A stretch of 64,000 nucleotides of DNA from Mycolicibacterium senegalense (lineage in GTDB: Bacteria > Actinomycetota > Actinomycetes > Mycobacteriales > Mycobacteriaceae), in NCBI RefSeq assembly GCF_019645875.1, contig NZ_CP081000.1, positions 1,984,001-2,048,000 of the forward strand, written 5' to 3'. Within the stretch, counting starts at the first letter, position 1. Every line of letters starts with the position of its first letter. A program made the position numbers and the translations under genes. The notes under the pieces are model-generated. The model was not told the origin of the DNA and did not search any database. It saw nothing but the letters and a program-made list of their open reading frames with translations. Of the stretch, positions 7,992 through 15,653 are shown one piece after another.

Positions 7992-9647
7992 TCAGTCGTC
8001 CCTGCGCATCAGCAGCACGCCGCTCGGGGTCAGGCCGCCGCTGCTGGCCACCGCGACTTTGGCATCGGCCACCTGGCGCTCGCCGGCTTCGCCTCGCAGC
8101 TGGGTGACGGCCTCGTGGATCAGCCCCATCCCGTGAGTACGGCCATGTGAGAGTTGTCCGCCGTGGGTGTTGAGCGGGATGACACCGTCGCGCGCGATGT
8201 TGTGGCCGCCGTCGAGGAAATCCTTGGCCTCTCCGATGCCGCAGAAGCCGAGACCCTCAAGCCACGACAGGCAGTTGAAGCTGAACCCGTCATAGAGCTC
8301 GGCGACGTCGACGTCACTGGGGCGCAACGAGGTTCGCGACCACATGTGGGCGCTCTGGCCCAGTACCTGCGGCTCATGGGTGAGAGTGGTCTGGTCCCAG
8401 TCGAGCCGTTCGATGATCTGGGTGCCGACCGCCTCGAACAGGATCGGCGGCTTGGGCAGGTCCCGGGCGGCGTCGACAGCCGAGACGATGACGGCGACCG
8501 CGCCGTCGCACGGCACATCGCAGTCGTAGAGGCCGAACGGGGTGGTGATCATGCGGGCCGACAGGTAGTCGTCCATGGTCAGCGGATCGCGGTAGATGGC
8601 GGTCGGGTTCAGCGCGGCGTTGGCGCGCTGGTTCAGGGCGATCCACCCCAGGGTCTCTCTCGTGGTGCCGTACCGGTCGAAGTGGCGGCCGGCGTTCTGC
8701 GCCAACGTGTGTGCCGCCGAGGTGGACCCGAACGGGTGCTGCCAGTTGTCGCTGCGGCCGCCCATCGGAGGGGACATCTTGCCCTCCTTGACCAGCTGGC
8801 CGAACGTCGCTTCCCACAGCGTGCGGAAGCACAGCACGTGGCGCGCCAGGCCAGTGGCCACGGCCATCATCGCCGCGATCACCGAGCCGCCGGGGCCGAA
8901 GGTGTCCATGCCGCCGTTGATCCAGGTGGGCCGGAGCCCGAGCGCACCCTCCAGTGCGGTCACACCCCCCTCGCCCATGCCCGCGATGGCCAGTCCCGGA
9001 TAGGTGGACAGCCCGTCGATGTCGTCGAACGTCAAACCGGCGTCGGCCACGGCCTTTTCGGCTGCGTCGATGGTCAGCGCCAGCGGCGGCACCATCTGGC
9101 GCCGACCGATCTTGGACATCCCGATGCCGGTGATGGCCGAATGGTCCTCGAACTTCTGCTTGGTCAGCATCGGCCGGACGTACTTGGCGACGTCCTGTGG
9201 CGCGACAGGTTCGGCGACCGGCGGGGTAGCGCTGGTGTCGGCCGACGGTTTGAACACCGGCAGCCAGACATCCTCGATGTGCTGGAAGTCGACCTCGACC
9301 GGCATCCCGAGCTTGAGGTCGTCGAAATCGCAATCGACGATGTTGGTGGTCAGCCTGACCCGGGGATCCTCGGCGATGGCCACCTCGGCCACCACGTACG
9401 GCGGGGGCAGATCTGGGAAACCGAACCGGTGGTTGACCGTGAACCCGGCCAGTGAACCGCGCCCGGACACGTCGCGCACACCCATATTGTGGCTCCGGCA
9501 GTACCGGCAGATCGGTTGCGGCGGATGGATGAGGGCGCTGCAGTCCTGGCACTCCTGGATTCGCAGCACCCCGTCGGCGCCCGCGGTCCAGAAGTACTCG
9601 TTGAGCGTGGTGACCGTCGGGAGCGGACGTCCCGGTATCTGTGACAA
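7992..9647 (-). CDS. DUF35 OB-fold / thiolase-like fusion protein (SCP-x type)
   Basis: A 551-residue two-domain protein. Residues 1-130 are a DUF35 rubredoxin-like zinc ribbon (C33, C36, C47, C50) plus OB fold. After a linker near 130-165, residues 170-551 are a thiolase-like domain with AITGIGMSKIGRR and a conserved end motif NTHGGQLSHGRTHGMGL. In mycobacterial steroid catabolism, separate Ltp2 (thiolase-like) and ChsH2 (DUF35) proteins form an aldolase that splits side-chain hydroxyacyl-CoAs. Here both modules are on one chain. The usual N-terminal thiolase Cys region reads INGGMDTFGPGG and has no Cys, which favours aldolase or CoA-binding chemistry over thiolysis. It is the first gene of the 9647-5488 operon. 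Confidence 0.88.
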   Translation of the reverse strand: MSQIPGRPLPTVTTLNEYFWTAGADGVLRIQECQDCSALIHPPQPICRYCRSHNMGVRDVSGRGSLAGFTVNHRFGFPDLPPPYVVAEVAIAEDPRVRLTTNIVDCDFDDLKLGMPVEVDFQHIEDVWLPVFKPSADTSATPPVAEPVAPQDVAKYVRPMLTKQKFEDHSAITGIGMSKIGRRQMVPPLALTIDAAEKAVADAGLTFDDIDGLSTYPGLAIAGMGEGGVTALEGALGLRPTWINGGMDTFGPGGSVIAAMMAVATGLARHVLCFRTLWEATFGQLVKEGKMSPPMGGRSDNWQHPFGSTSAAHTLAQNAGRHFDRYGTTRETLGWIALNQRANAALNPTAIYRDPLTMDDYLSARMITTPFGLYDCDVPCDGAVAVIVSAVDAARDLPKPPILFEAVGTQIIERLDWDQTTLTHEPQVLGQSAHMWSRTSLRPSDVDVAELYDGFSFNCLSWLEGLGFCGIGEAKDFLDGGHNIARDGVIPLNTHGGQLSHGRTHGMGLIHEAVTQLRGEAGERQVADAKVAVASSGGLTPSGVLLMRRDD

Positions 9648-9729
9648 CTCGACTCCGGTGGTAAGCGGGTTATTCTGTGCGGAGAATCACGTTACCAGTT
9701 TCCGGGATAAGTGATCCATACCCTTGCGC

Positions 9730-9951
9730 TCAGCCGGCCTCCCGCGCGGTGCGCGGGTCCTTGAGCTCGATGATGGCGTGTACCGGGCAGTCCAGCAGGG
9801 CGCGTCGCACCGCGGCTTGGTCGGCCTCGGGGATGTTGCCGTCGCCTTTGAGCACCGCGTAGCCCCAGTCGTCCAGCGGGAAGTACTCCGGCGCATGCTT
9901 GGCGCACAATCCGAAGCCATCGCACAACGTGCGGTCCAGCTTGATCTTCAT
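9730..9951 (-). CDS. Ferredoxin (3Fe-4S type)
   Basis: A 73-residue ferredoxin with C10 and C16 in CDGFGLC and C55 in DCPVHA. Phe occupies the variable position of CXX?XXC. Its ATG overlaps the stop of the NuoF-like gene by 4 bp (ATGA), so the pair is translationally coupled. Unlike the other ferredoxins here it has no adjacent P450. The coupled flavoprotein suggests it takes electrons from NADH through that enzyme and delivers them to one of the pathway oxygenases. Confidence 0.9.
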   Translation of the reverse strand: MKIKLDRTLCDGFGLCAKHAPEYFPLDDWGYAVLKGDGNIPEADQAAVRRALLDCPVHAIIELKDPRTAREAG

Positions 9952-11246
9952 ACCGCCACCACCGCCTCCAGAGACTCCACTTCGTACGGCCGTGCGGCAG
10001 TGAAAGCACCGGAACGGCAGGCCTGGCAGCCATTTTCGAGGTGGTGTTGGACCAGGTCGGGGAACTGGGCCAGCAGGCTGGCCGCCACGTTGGCGGCGCC
10101 GTCGAGCGTTGCGCAGGCGCCGCGGCCGCGCAACACCACCGACCACCGCTTGAGCCGCTCCAGATCCTCGTCGGTGGCGGTGCCGTCGCGCAGTCCGGTG
10201 ACGACCGCGGCCATCGCTGCGGTCCCGTTGAAGCAGGAGCCGCATTGCCCGGCGTTCTCCCGGTCGAAGTAGGCCAGCACCGCGGCAGCGACCGCCACCG
10301 GGCAGTCATCGGTGAGGATGCCGATCGCACCGCAGCCGAGTCCGCTGCCCAGCGCCCGCACTGATTCGTGATCCAGTGCGGCTCCGACGATCTCACGGTT
10401 GACCAAGCCGGCGAAATATCCGCCCATCAGCACGCCACGGACGCGGTCCGGGGCCACCCCGTGCAGGGTCAGCAGGTCGGCGAAGGAGATGCCGTGCGGA
10501 ATTTCGTAAAGTGCAGGCGGACGGCCGGCGCCGGTGATCGTGGCCAGGAACGTGCCGGGGGAGGAGTCGGTACCGTGTTCGCGGAACGACTGCGCTCCGT
10601 GCTGATGAAGATATGCCAGGTGTGCCAACGTCTCGACATTGCTGATCAGCGTGGGCTTGCCGGCCACTCCTTCCTCGAACGGACGCGGCGGCTTGTCGGT
10701 CGGTTTGGCCGGCCCTCCGTTGACCACGTGCACGGCAGCGGTTTCCTCGCCGGCGACGTAACCCGGTGCCACAGTGACCAATTCAATGCTGGGGCCGCCC
10801 AGGTCGGCAGCCGTCTCGGCCAGTGCACGTTCCACACACTCGGCGGCATGCGGATCCGACACGTACACCACGGCGCGGTCGGCGCCGACAACCGCGGCCG
10901 CCAGTCGCAGGCCGTCGAGCACGACATGCGGGCGATTGCGTAGCAACCAGCGATCCTTGATCGAGGCCGGCTCGCCCTCTTCGCCGTTGGCGATCACCAC
11001 TGTGCCGGCAGCGGCCCTGCGGCCGTTGTCGCGCACGGTGCGCAACTTCACCGCCATCGGGAATGCCGCACCGCCGCGGCCGAGCAAACCGCCGGCCTGC
11101 ACCTCGTCGAGAAGATGCTCCGGATCGGCAAGGGGCGCATAGCCCCCGGCATTCCGGTAGGCGTCGAGAGACTCGGGCCCGTCGTACAGGAGACGCGGGG
11201 TGATTCCGGGCCACGCGGCGACCGTCAGTTCGGCTGTCATGGTCAC
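9948..11246 (-). CDS. NuoF-like NADH dehydrogenase (flavin/4Fe-4S) subunit
   Basis: A 432-residue protein related to the 51-kDa NuoF subunit. GLLGRGGAAFPMAVK is the glycine-rich nucleotide-binding stretch, NGEEGEP the FMN region, and QCGSCFNGT followed by a later Cys (GRGACATLDG or NGCQACRSG region) the 4Fe-4S site. It is not next to other complex I genes. It is coupled to a ferredoxin gene, so it looks like a stand-alone NADH oxidase that feeds the ferredoxin. That would resemble two-component reductases for P450 or Rieske oxygenases. The family is clear; the partner is inference. Confidence 0.85.
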   Translation of the reverse strand: MTMTAELTVAAWPGITPRLLYDGPESLDAYRNAGGYAPLADPEHLLDEVQAGGLLGRGGAAFPMAVKLRTVRDNGRRAAAGTVVIANGEEGEPASIKDRWLLRNRPHVVLDGLRLAAAVVGADRAVVYVSDPHAAECVERALAETAADLGGPSIELVTVAPGYVAGEETAAVHVVNGGPAKPTDKPPRPFEEGVAGKPTLISNVETLAHLAYLHQHGAQSFREHGTDSSPGTFLATITGAGRPPALYEIPHGISFADLLTLHGVAPDRVRGVLMGGYFAGLVNREIVGAALDHESVRALGSGLGCGAIGILTDDCPVAVAAAVLAYFDRENAGQCGSCFNGTAAMAAVVTGLRDGTATDEDLERLKRWSVVLRGRGACATLDGAANVAASLLAQFPDLVQHHLENGCQACRSGAFTAARPYEVESLEAVVAV

Positions 11247-11260
11247 ATCCCGTCCCCGGT

Positions 11261-11266
11261 TAGGCT
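11261..11266 (+). promoter_or_regulatory. Candidate -10 box TAGGCT of a leaderless promoter
   Basis: TAGGCT matches the mycobacterial TANNNT -10 element and ends 7 bp before the ATG at 11274. No Shine-Dalgarno sequence precedes that ATG. A leaderless mRNA is therefore likely. The region is also the divergent promoter area of the NuoF-like gene (start 11246). Confidence 0.4.
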
Positions 11267-11273
11267 TACCGGC

Positions 11274-11747
11274 ATGAGAACTGCGGTGGTGCGCGTCGGA
11301 GTGGATCCGTCTGGTGAGCTCGGAGCGCAGGAGTTATCCGACGGCATGGCAACACTCCGTGAGTTGCTGGGTGTGCGCGGTGCCGAAGTGCTGGACAACC
11401 AGCTCGCCGGACTCCCCGCGCATCGCCGCGAGGTCGAGGTGCTGATCGCCGGCGACGACGCACCAGAGCTGCAGACCGTCGCGATGGAGTTGTGCGCCAA
11501 GGCTTTCGGCACTTCTCCCACGGCCGGCGTGGTTACTTTCGTCAGTCGCGGCACCGACGAGGACGCGCGTGGCGTGCTGGCCGGATTCGGCCTGTCGGGC
11601 GACATCGTGCGATCCGTGGACGACGAGGGCTGGGATGTGGTGACGGTGACCCTGAACAAGGCTGACCTGGCACGCATCCCGGAAAGCCGCATCCATACTG
11701 CCCTGGAGGCTTCGCTGAACTGCGAGGTGCACATCCGAACGGTGTGA
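11274..11747 (+). CDS. Conserved hypothetical protein
   Basis: A 157-residue soluble protein that I do not recognise. It begins MRTAVVRVGVDPSGELGAQE and has alternating beta/alpha character, with no signal peptide, membrane segment or metal motif. Possible features are a VVTFVSRGTDEDARGVLAGFGL core and a terminal beta strand (NCEVHIRTV). It is divergent from the NuoF-like gene and convergent with a hydrolase. Its codon use is like that of its neighbours and the putative -10 box is well placed, so I consider it a real gene. Confidence 0.75.
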   Translation: MRTAVVRVGVDPSGELGAQELSDGMATLRELLGVRGAEVLDNQLAGLPAHRREVEVLIAGDDAPELQTVAMELCAKAFGTSPTAGVVTFVSRGTDEDARGVLAGFGLSGDIVRSVDDEGWDVVTVTLNKADLARIPESRIHTALEASLNCEVHIRTV

Positions 11748-11770
11748 GGGTCTGGCCGCCGGTACCGCCT

Positions 11771-12700
11771 TCACGACGACCTCAGGAAGTCGATGATCGC
11801 CGGTGCCGCTTGCACCCAGGTGTCGAACAGGCAGAACGTCTTACCGCCGCTCTGGGCGAACTTCTCACCCGCTCGTTCCCATGCGTCCTCGGGCCAGGGC
11901 GGATCGATCAGCTTGGAACCCTTGATCAGACAACTCACTTCGAGCGAGGTGCGCTTGGGGTGATCCCAGTCGTTCTCGCCGCCACGGATGATCAGGGTGG
12001 GTACGGTGATGTTGTCGAACATCTCGTCGGGCACGCCGGGGATGGTCTGGCCTGGCTTCGACACGAACGCGTTGAGCCAGCGCAGCATGACTTTGAGGAA
12101 TTCGTCGGCGTCGAGATCGAGTAGACGCTGCTGGTTCGCGGGATTCTCCGCGATGCGCTCGCGCCACTCGGGCACATTCAGCAACCCCTCGATACCGAGG
12201 CCGCGTACCGCCAAGATGCTCGGGGTGACGTAGTGGCCGCCGAGTACGAACGATCCGTAGACCCCACCGACGATGTTCCACACCACCAGTTTTCGGACGA
12301 TCTCGGGATGGAGCATGGTGGTCAGCATCGAGTCACGGGCGCCGCCGGAGCCACCCAGGATGAAGCACGGTCCGACATCCAGGGCGGTGATCAATCGGTA
12401 CAACGTCTCGGCCCGCATGTGTGATTCGCTCTGCCCGTAGAACTGCACGTCGGATTTGCCGCAGTTCGGCCGGTCCCACAGCAGCACCCGGTAGCCGCCC
12501 TCGACCAGGGCTTCCGCCAGAGGTCGCAGGCCCGGAATGTCCTTGCTGAACCGGCCACCGGGCGTCAGGGCGATGAAATCGCCTTTGTCGCCGAGGATTT
12601 CGTAGACGACGTTGCCGCCGTTGATCTCCATGGTCTTTTCGCCCGGCTTGAGCTGAGGACCTGTCGTCAGAACCGTTGATTCGTTCGCAAGCTCGCTCAT
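11771..12700 (-). CDS. Alpha/beta hydrolase, possible C-C or ester hydrolase
   Basis: A 309-residue alpha/beta hydrolase. LTPGGRFSKDIPG supplies the oxyanion-type loop, ILGGSGGARDSML the Ser elbow, and GGENDWDHPKRTS the acid region. The usual C-terminal catalytic His (GH or SH near the last helix) is not visible: the end reads FDTWVQAAPAIIDFLRSS. The gene may therefore be catalytically divergent. Its ATG overlaps the Rieske stop by 4 bp. It is the last gene of an amidohydrolase/Rieske/hydrolase operon, which suggests action on a ring-cleavage or decarboxylation product. Confidence 0.82.
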   Translation of the reverse strand: MSELANESTVLTTGPQLKPGEKTMEINGGNVVYEILGDKGDFIALTPGGRFSKDIPGLRPLAEALVEGGYRVLLWDRPNCGKSDVQFYGQSESHMRAETLYRLITALDVGPCFILGGSGGARDSMLTTMLHPEIVRKLVVWNIVGGVYGSFVLGGHYVTPSILAVRGLGIEGLLNVPEWRERIAENPANQQRLLDLDADEFLKVMLRWLNAFVSKPGQTIPGVPDEMFDNITVPTLIIRGGENDWDHPKRTSLEVSCLIKGSKLIDPPWPEDAWERAGEKFAQSGGKTFCLFDTWVQAAPAIIDFLRSS

Positions 12701-13089
12701 GCCATCACCAACACATCATCTCCAACCACGCGCACCGGATACGTACGGATACTCCATTCCGGCTTCACCGCGGTGGTGCCGGTTGCCAGCTCGAAACCCC
12801 ATTGATGCCAGGGGCAGTAGATGAACTCCTTGTCGCGCACCATCACCGCGTCGCCGGGCACGTCCGCGTCGACCACGGTGCGACCCCGGGCCCGACCCGA
12901 GCACAACGGGCCGCCCTCGTGCGGGCAGTAGTTGGCAATGGCGTAGAACGTTCCGTTCACGTTGTACACGCCGACTCCGTGGCGCCCGATCGGCACCAGT
13001 TTGTGTGTGCCGGGCGGGATTTCGTCGACTGTGGCTACGATATGCTCGCGCCCCTGGGCGAGCCTCCTCGGCTTCTCCGGTTCGGCCAT
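12697..13089 (-). CDS. Rieske [2Fe-2S] domain protein
   Basis: A 130-residue single-domain Rieske protein with ligands C55-x-H57 (NYCPHEGG) and C92-x2-H95 (YCPWHQ). The length fits a stand-alone Rieske ferredoxin or small regulatory component; the catalytic iron domain of a ring-hydroxylating oxygenase alpha subunit is absent. The ATG at 13089 lies 1 bp after the stop of the amidohydrolase gene at 13091, and its own stop overlaps the hydrolase start. It probably delivers electrons to an oxygenase encoded elsewhere. Confidence 0.9.
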   Translation of the reverse strand: MAEPEKPRRLAQGREHIVATVDEIPPGTHKLVPIGRHGVGVYNVNGTFYAIANYCPHEGGPLCSGRARGRTVVDADVPGDAVMVRDKEFIYCPWHQWGFELATGTTAVKPEWSIRTYPVRVVGDDVLVMA

Positions 13090-13090
13090 C

Positions 13091-14233
13091 TCAGAACACC
13101 CTGACCTGTCCCTCGAGGACCGGGACGGTCTCGGGCAGCTTGTAGGTCTCGATGCCGTTGCGGAACATGATGGCCTCGCGGGCGTGCTCGGGCAGGTGCT
13201 TGACCAGCCAGCGCGGGTCGTCGAAGGTCCAGTGCGGATAGTCGCTGGAGTAGAGCAGGATCTTCTCGCATTCCATCCATTCGAAGGCCCGCGACAGTTC
13301 GGTCTTGTCCTCGGGGTAGTCCAGCGGCTGGGTGGTGAACTTGATGTGGTCCTTGACGTATTCGCTCGGCTTGCGCTTGATGTCCATCCAGCTCTTGCGG
13401 GCTTCGTAGATGGCATCCATGCGCCACATCAGCGGCAGGATCCAGGTGAAAGCGTGCTCGACGAACACGATGCGCAGCGTCGGGAACCGGTCGAAGACCC
13501 CGTCGAAGATCAGGCTCATCACCTGGTTGGCGGCCAACAGCGAATAGCTGACCATGAAATCGTGGTTGTAGCTGGGTAAACCGACCGGCGGCGTCGGCAG
13601 GGTCTCGTATTCGCCGCGGGACAGGTGGCAGCTCACGGTGATGTCGTGTTTGGTGGCCGCGGCCCAGATCGGGTCGTACTTCGGGTCACCCCAGGACGGG
13701 CGCGGCTCCGCCTTGATCAGAACCTGCGCCATGAAGGGATGTTCGGCCCACTGCTCGATCTCGGCCACCGCGGACTGTGGCTCCTCGATCGCCACACAGA
13801 CCGAGCCGCGCCACCGCTCGTGCCAGTTGTTGTGACTGTCCAGCCAGTGGTTGGCCAGCCACCGGTTGACCGCGGTGCAGTAGGCCGCGGTCGCTTCACC
13901 GAGGCGGTGCTCGGAGTGGGTGGGTTCCAGAATGGCGATGTCGGAGCCGGCCTCCATGATGAGCTGGCGTAGCGCCATATCCGGGTCACTGCAGGCGAAC
14001 TCGCCATCGGGCGGGAACGCGTCCACTCGCATGGCATACGCGTGCGCATAGTCGGGCGCGTCGTAATAGATCTGCTCACCGACCTTGTGGCTGAGGAAAT
14101 ACTTGCTGCGCCACGGCTCGGGTATGTAGTCCATCAGCTCACCGCGGCGCGGCATGGGATGCACGTCGGAGTCGACGCAGCGAATCGCGATCCGCTCTTT
14201 TGCCGGCACCCGGGGGTTGGTCGTGATGGTCAT
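13091..14233 (-). CDS. Amidohydrolase family 2 (metal-dependent hydrolase/decarboxylase)
   Basis: A 380-residue TIM-barrel amidohydrolase of the PF04909 type. The first-strand metal motif is CVDSDVHPMPR; later motifs are TVSCHLSRGE, VFVEHAFTWI and the C-terminal LLYSSDYPHWTFDDP, which carries the conserved Asp. Relatives include decarboxylases (ACMSD, resorcylate type) and hydrolases of ring-cleavage products. It is 18 bp downstream of a related amidohydrolase and directly precedes the Rieske gene. Confidence 0.88.
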   Translation of the reverse strand: MTITTNPRVPAKERIAIRCVDSDVHPMPRRGELMDYIPEPWRSKYFLSHKVGEQIYYDAPDYAHAYAMRVDAFPPDGEFACSDPDMALRQLIMEAGSDIAILEPTHSEHRLGEATAAYCTAVNRWLANHWLDSHNNWHERWRGSVCVAIEEPQSAVAEIEQWAEHPFMAQVLIKAEPRPSWGDPKYDPIWAAATKHDITVSCHLSRGEYETLPTPPVGLPSYNHDFMVSYSLLAANQVMSLIFDGVFDRFPTLRIVFVEHAFTWILPLMWRMDAIYEARKSWMDIKRKPSEYVKDHIKFTTQPLDYPEDKTELSRAFEWMECEKILLYSSDYPHWTFDDPRWLVKHLPEHAREAIMFRNGIETYKLPETVPVLEGQVRVF

Positions 14234-14251
14234 GAAGCCTCCCTCAGATAC

Positions 14252-15436
14252 CTACTGCGCCGCAGCCGCGGACGATGAACCGGCACTCGCGAATTCGTTC
14301 TCGAGGCCGTACAACTGTGCGGCATTGCGCCACAACAACTTGTCGCGCTGCTCGGCGCTGAAAGCGCTGGGGATGTGCGGTTGGTTCAGTTGCCAGTGCG
14401 GGTAGCTGGAACCGAACATCACCATGTCTTCCTTGCCGGTGAAGCTCAGCCATTCTCCGGCGAACTCGGTGTCGCCCGGACCGTCGAGAGAGCCTTGGAC
14501 GAAGTACACGTGCCCGGGCAGATAGTCGCTGGGCATCTTCGGAGCCCAGGGCGTCTGCTCCAAGTGGGGGCGGCCGAAACAATCCATCCGCCACATGAAC
14601 GGCGTCAACAGGTCCGCGGCGCCGTCGGCCCAGACGAACTTCAGGTCAGGCGTCCGCTCGAACACGCCTTCGGCGATCATGTTCATCAGGTGGTAGATGT
14701 AGTTGAGGGCCATGAACCCGAGGTACTGCTCGTACGTCCGTGTCTTTCCCGACGGCGTCGGTGCGAACTGGATACCCGCTCCGCCCTCGATGTGTACCGC
14801 CACCGGCAGACCGGCTTCTGCTGCGGCATCCCACAAGGGCCAGAATTGTGGCTTGCCGTAAAGCTCCCGTGACTGCATCGGGATACCGAGCTGCACCACC
14901 CGCGGATGGTCTTTGTACTTGTCGATCTCGCGCAAGGCTCCCACGACGTCGTCAGGGTTGACCCGGATGGTTCCGCGGAACCGCTCCCCATGCTCGTCGT
15001 GATCGAGCCAGCGGGTGACCATCATTTCGTTGTGCGCGGCGGCCAGCGCGGTCCCGAGGTGACGATCGGGCATGATGCCGCGGGTCATCGGATGCAGGAT
15101 GGCGATGTCGACGCCGCGGTCGGTGAACAGATGCCGGGCGGCGATGTCGGGGTCCGAACCGGGATATTCGCGGTTCGGGCCCTTGGTGTCCTTGGCGTAC
15201 TCACCACCCGGCGCGCCGTACCAGTTCATCTCGTAATCCGGAAAACCACGGCTGGCGAAGGGTTCCTTCAGAAAGTTCTGCCGCAGATCCTTGTTGGATT
15301 GCATGAAGATGTGCACGCTCGCATCGATGAGCGGCGTTCCCGCACTGCCGGGTTGCGCCGGGTCTTTCAGGGCCAAGACTGTCCTCCGATGTTCGTCCGG
15401 AAACGAGCGGGCACGCGCTGATGGCGACGTGCTCAC
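14252..15436 (-). CDS. Amidohydrolase family 2, divergent active site
   Basis: A 394-residue PF04909-type protein, paralogous to the next gene. The N-terminal motif is PLIDASVHIFMQ, where the family usually has D-x-D-x-H or D-x-N-x-H. The C-terminal motif reads MFGSSYPHWQLNQP, with Ser in place of the Asp of SDYPHW. Both changes could weaken metal binding, so it may be a partner subunit or have altered chemistry. VHIEGGAGIQF supplies a conserved His. It is the first gene of a minus-strand operon whose promoter holds the composite motif at 15469-15496. Confidence 0.85.
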   Translation of the reverse strand: MSTSPSARARSFPDEHRRTVLALKDPAQPGSAGTPLIDASVHIFMQSNKDLRQNFLKEPFASRGFPDYEMNWYGAPGGEYAKDTKGPNREYPGSDPDIAARHLFTDRGVDIAILHPMTRGIMPDRHLGTALAAAHNEMMVTRWLDHDEHGERFRGTIRVNPDDVVGALREIDKYKDHPRVVQLGIPMQSRELYGKPQFWPLWDAAAEAGLPVAVHIEGGAGIQFAPTPSGKTRTYEQYLGFMALNYIYHLMNMIAEGVFERTPDLKFVWADGAADLLTPFMWRMDCFGRPHLEQTPWAPKMPSDYLPGHVYFVQGSLDGPGDTEFAGEWLSFTGKEDMVMFGSSYPHWQLNQPHIPSAFSAEQRDKLLWRNAAQLYGLENEFASAGSSSAAAAQ

Positions 15437-15468
15437 TGCGCCGGATCTTACAGCCAGTCTAGATCCAT

Positions 15469-15496
15469 ATTCTTCTATGGCAAGAACATAGTTCTC
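15469..15496. promoter_or_regulatory. Composite shared motif: ATTCTT-N7-AAGAAC-N3-GTTCTC
   Basis: Three consecutive half-sites: ATTCTT (15469-15474), then 7 nt, AAGAAC (15482-15487), then 3 nt, GTTCTC (15491-15496). It lies 33 bp upstream of the amidohydrolase start at 15436. It contains both spacings of the motif family in one site, which ties the 7-nt and 3-nt variants together. Confidence 0.55.
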
Positions 15497-15604
15497 AAGG
15501 CGCTGCTGCCTTTCGTTGCAGGTAAGCGCCGGTGCTGGTCATCCGCCCAGCGTGCCGTATCGGAGAACATGTGCTTGCTGGAGGAGAAGATCGCGCCATA
15601 GAAA

Positions 15605-15619
15605 GAGAATGCTATTCTC
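15605..15619. promoter_or_regulatory. GAGAAT-gct-ATTCTC inverted repeat (shared motif)
   Basis: Perfect 6-bp arms with a 3-nt spacer, 34 bp upstream of the TTG start of the acyl-CoA dehydrogenase gene at 15654. Together with 15469-15496, each side of this divergent region has its own copy. Confidence 0.6.
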
Positions 15620-15653
15620 CTCTCGGACGAGACAGTGCGGCAGGAGGCGGCGG

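Noticed and set aside
9672..9687. ATTCTG-N4-GAGAAT upstream of the DUF35-thiolase fusion gene as a further copy of the shared motif
   Set aside because: The half-sites resemble the motif but the spacer is 4 nt, not 7 or 3, and one arm has a mismatch. It could be a decayed site, but I do not count it.
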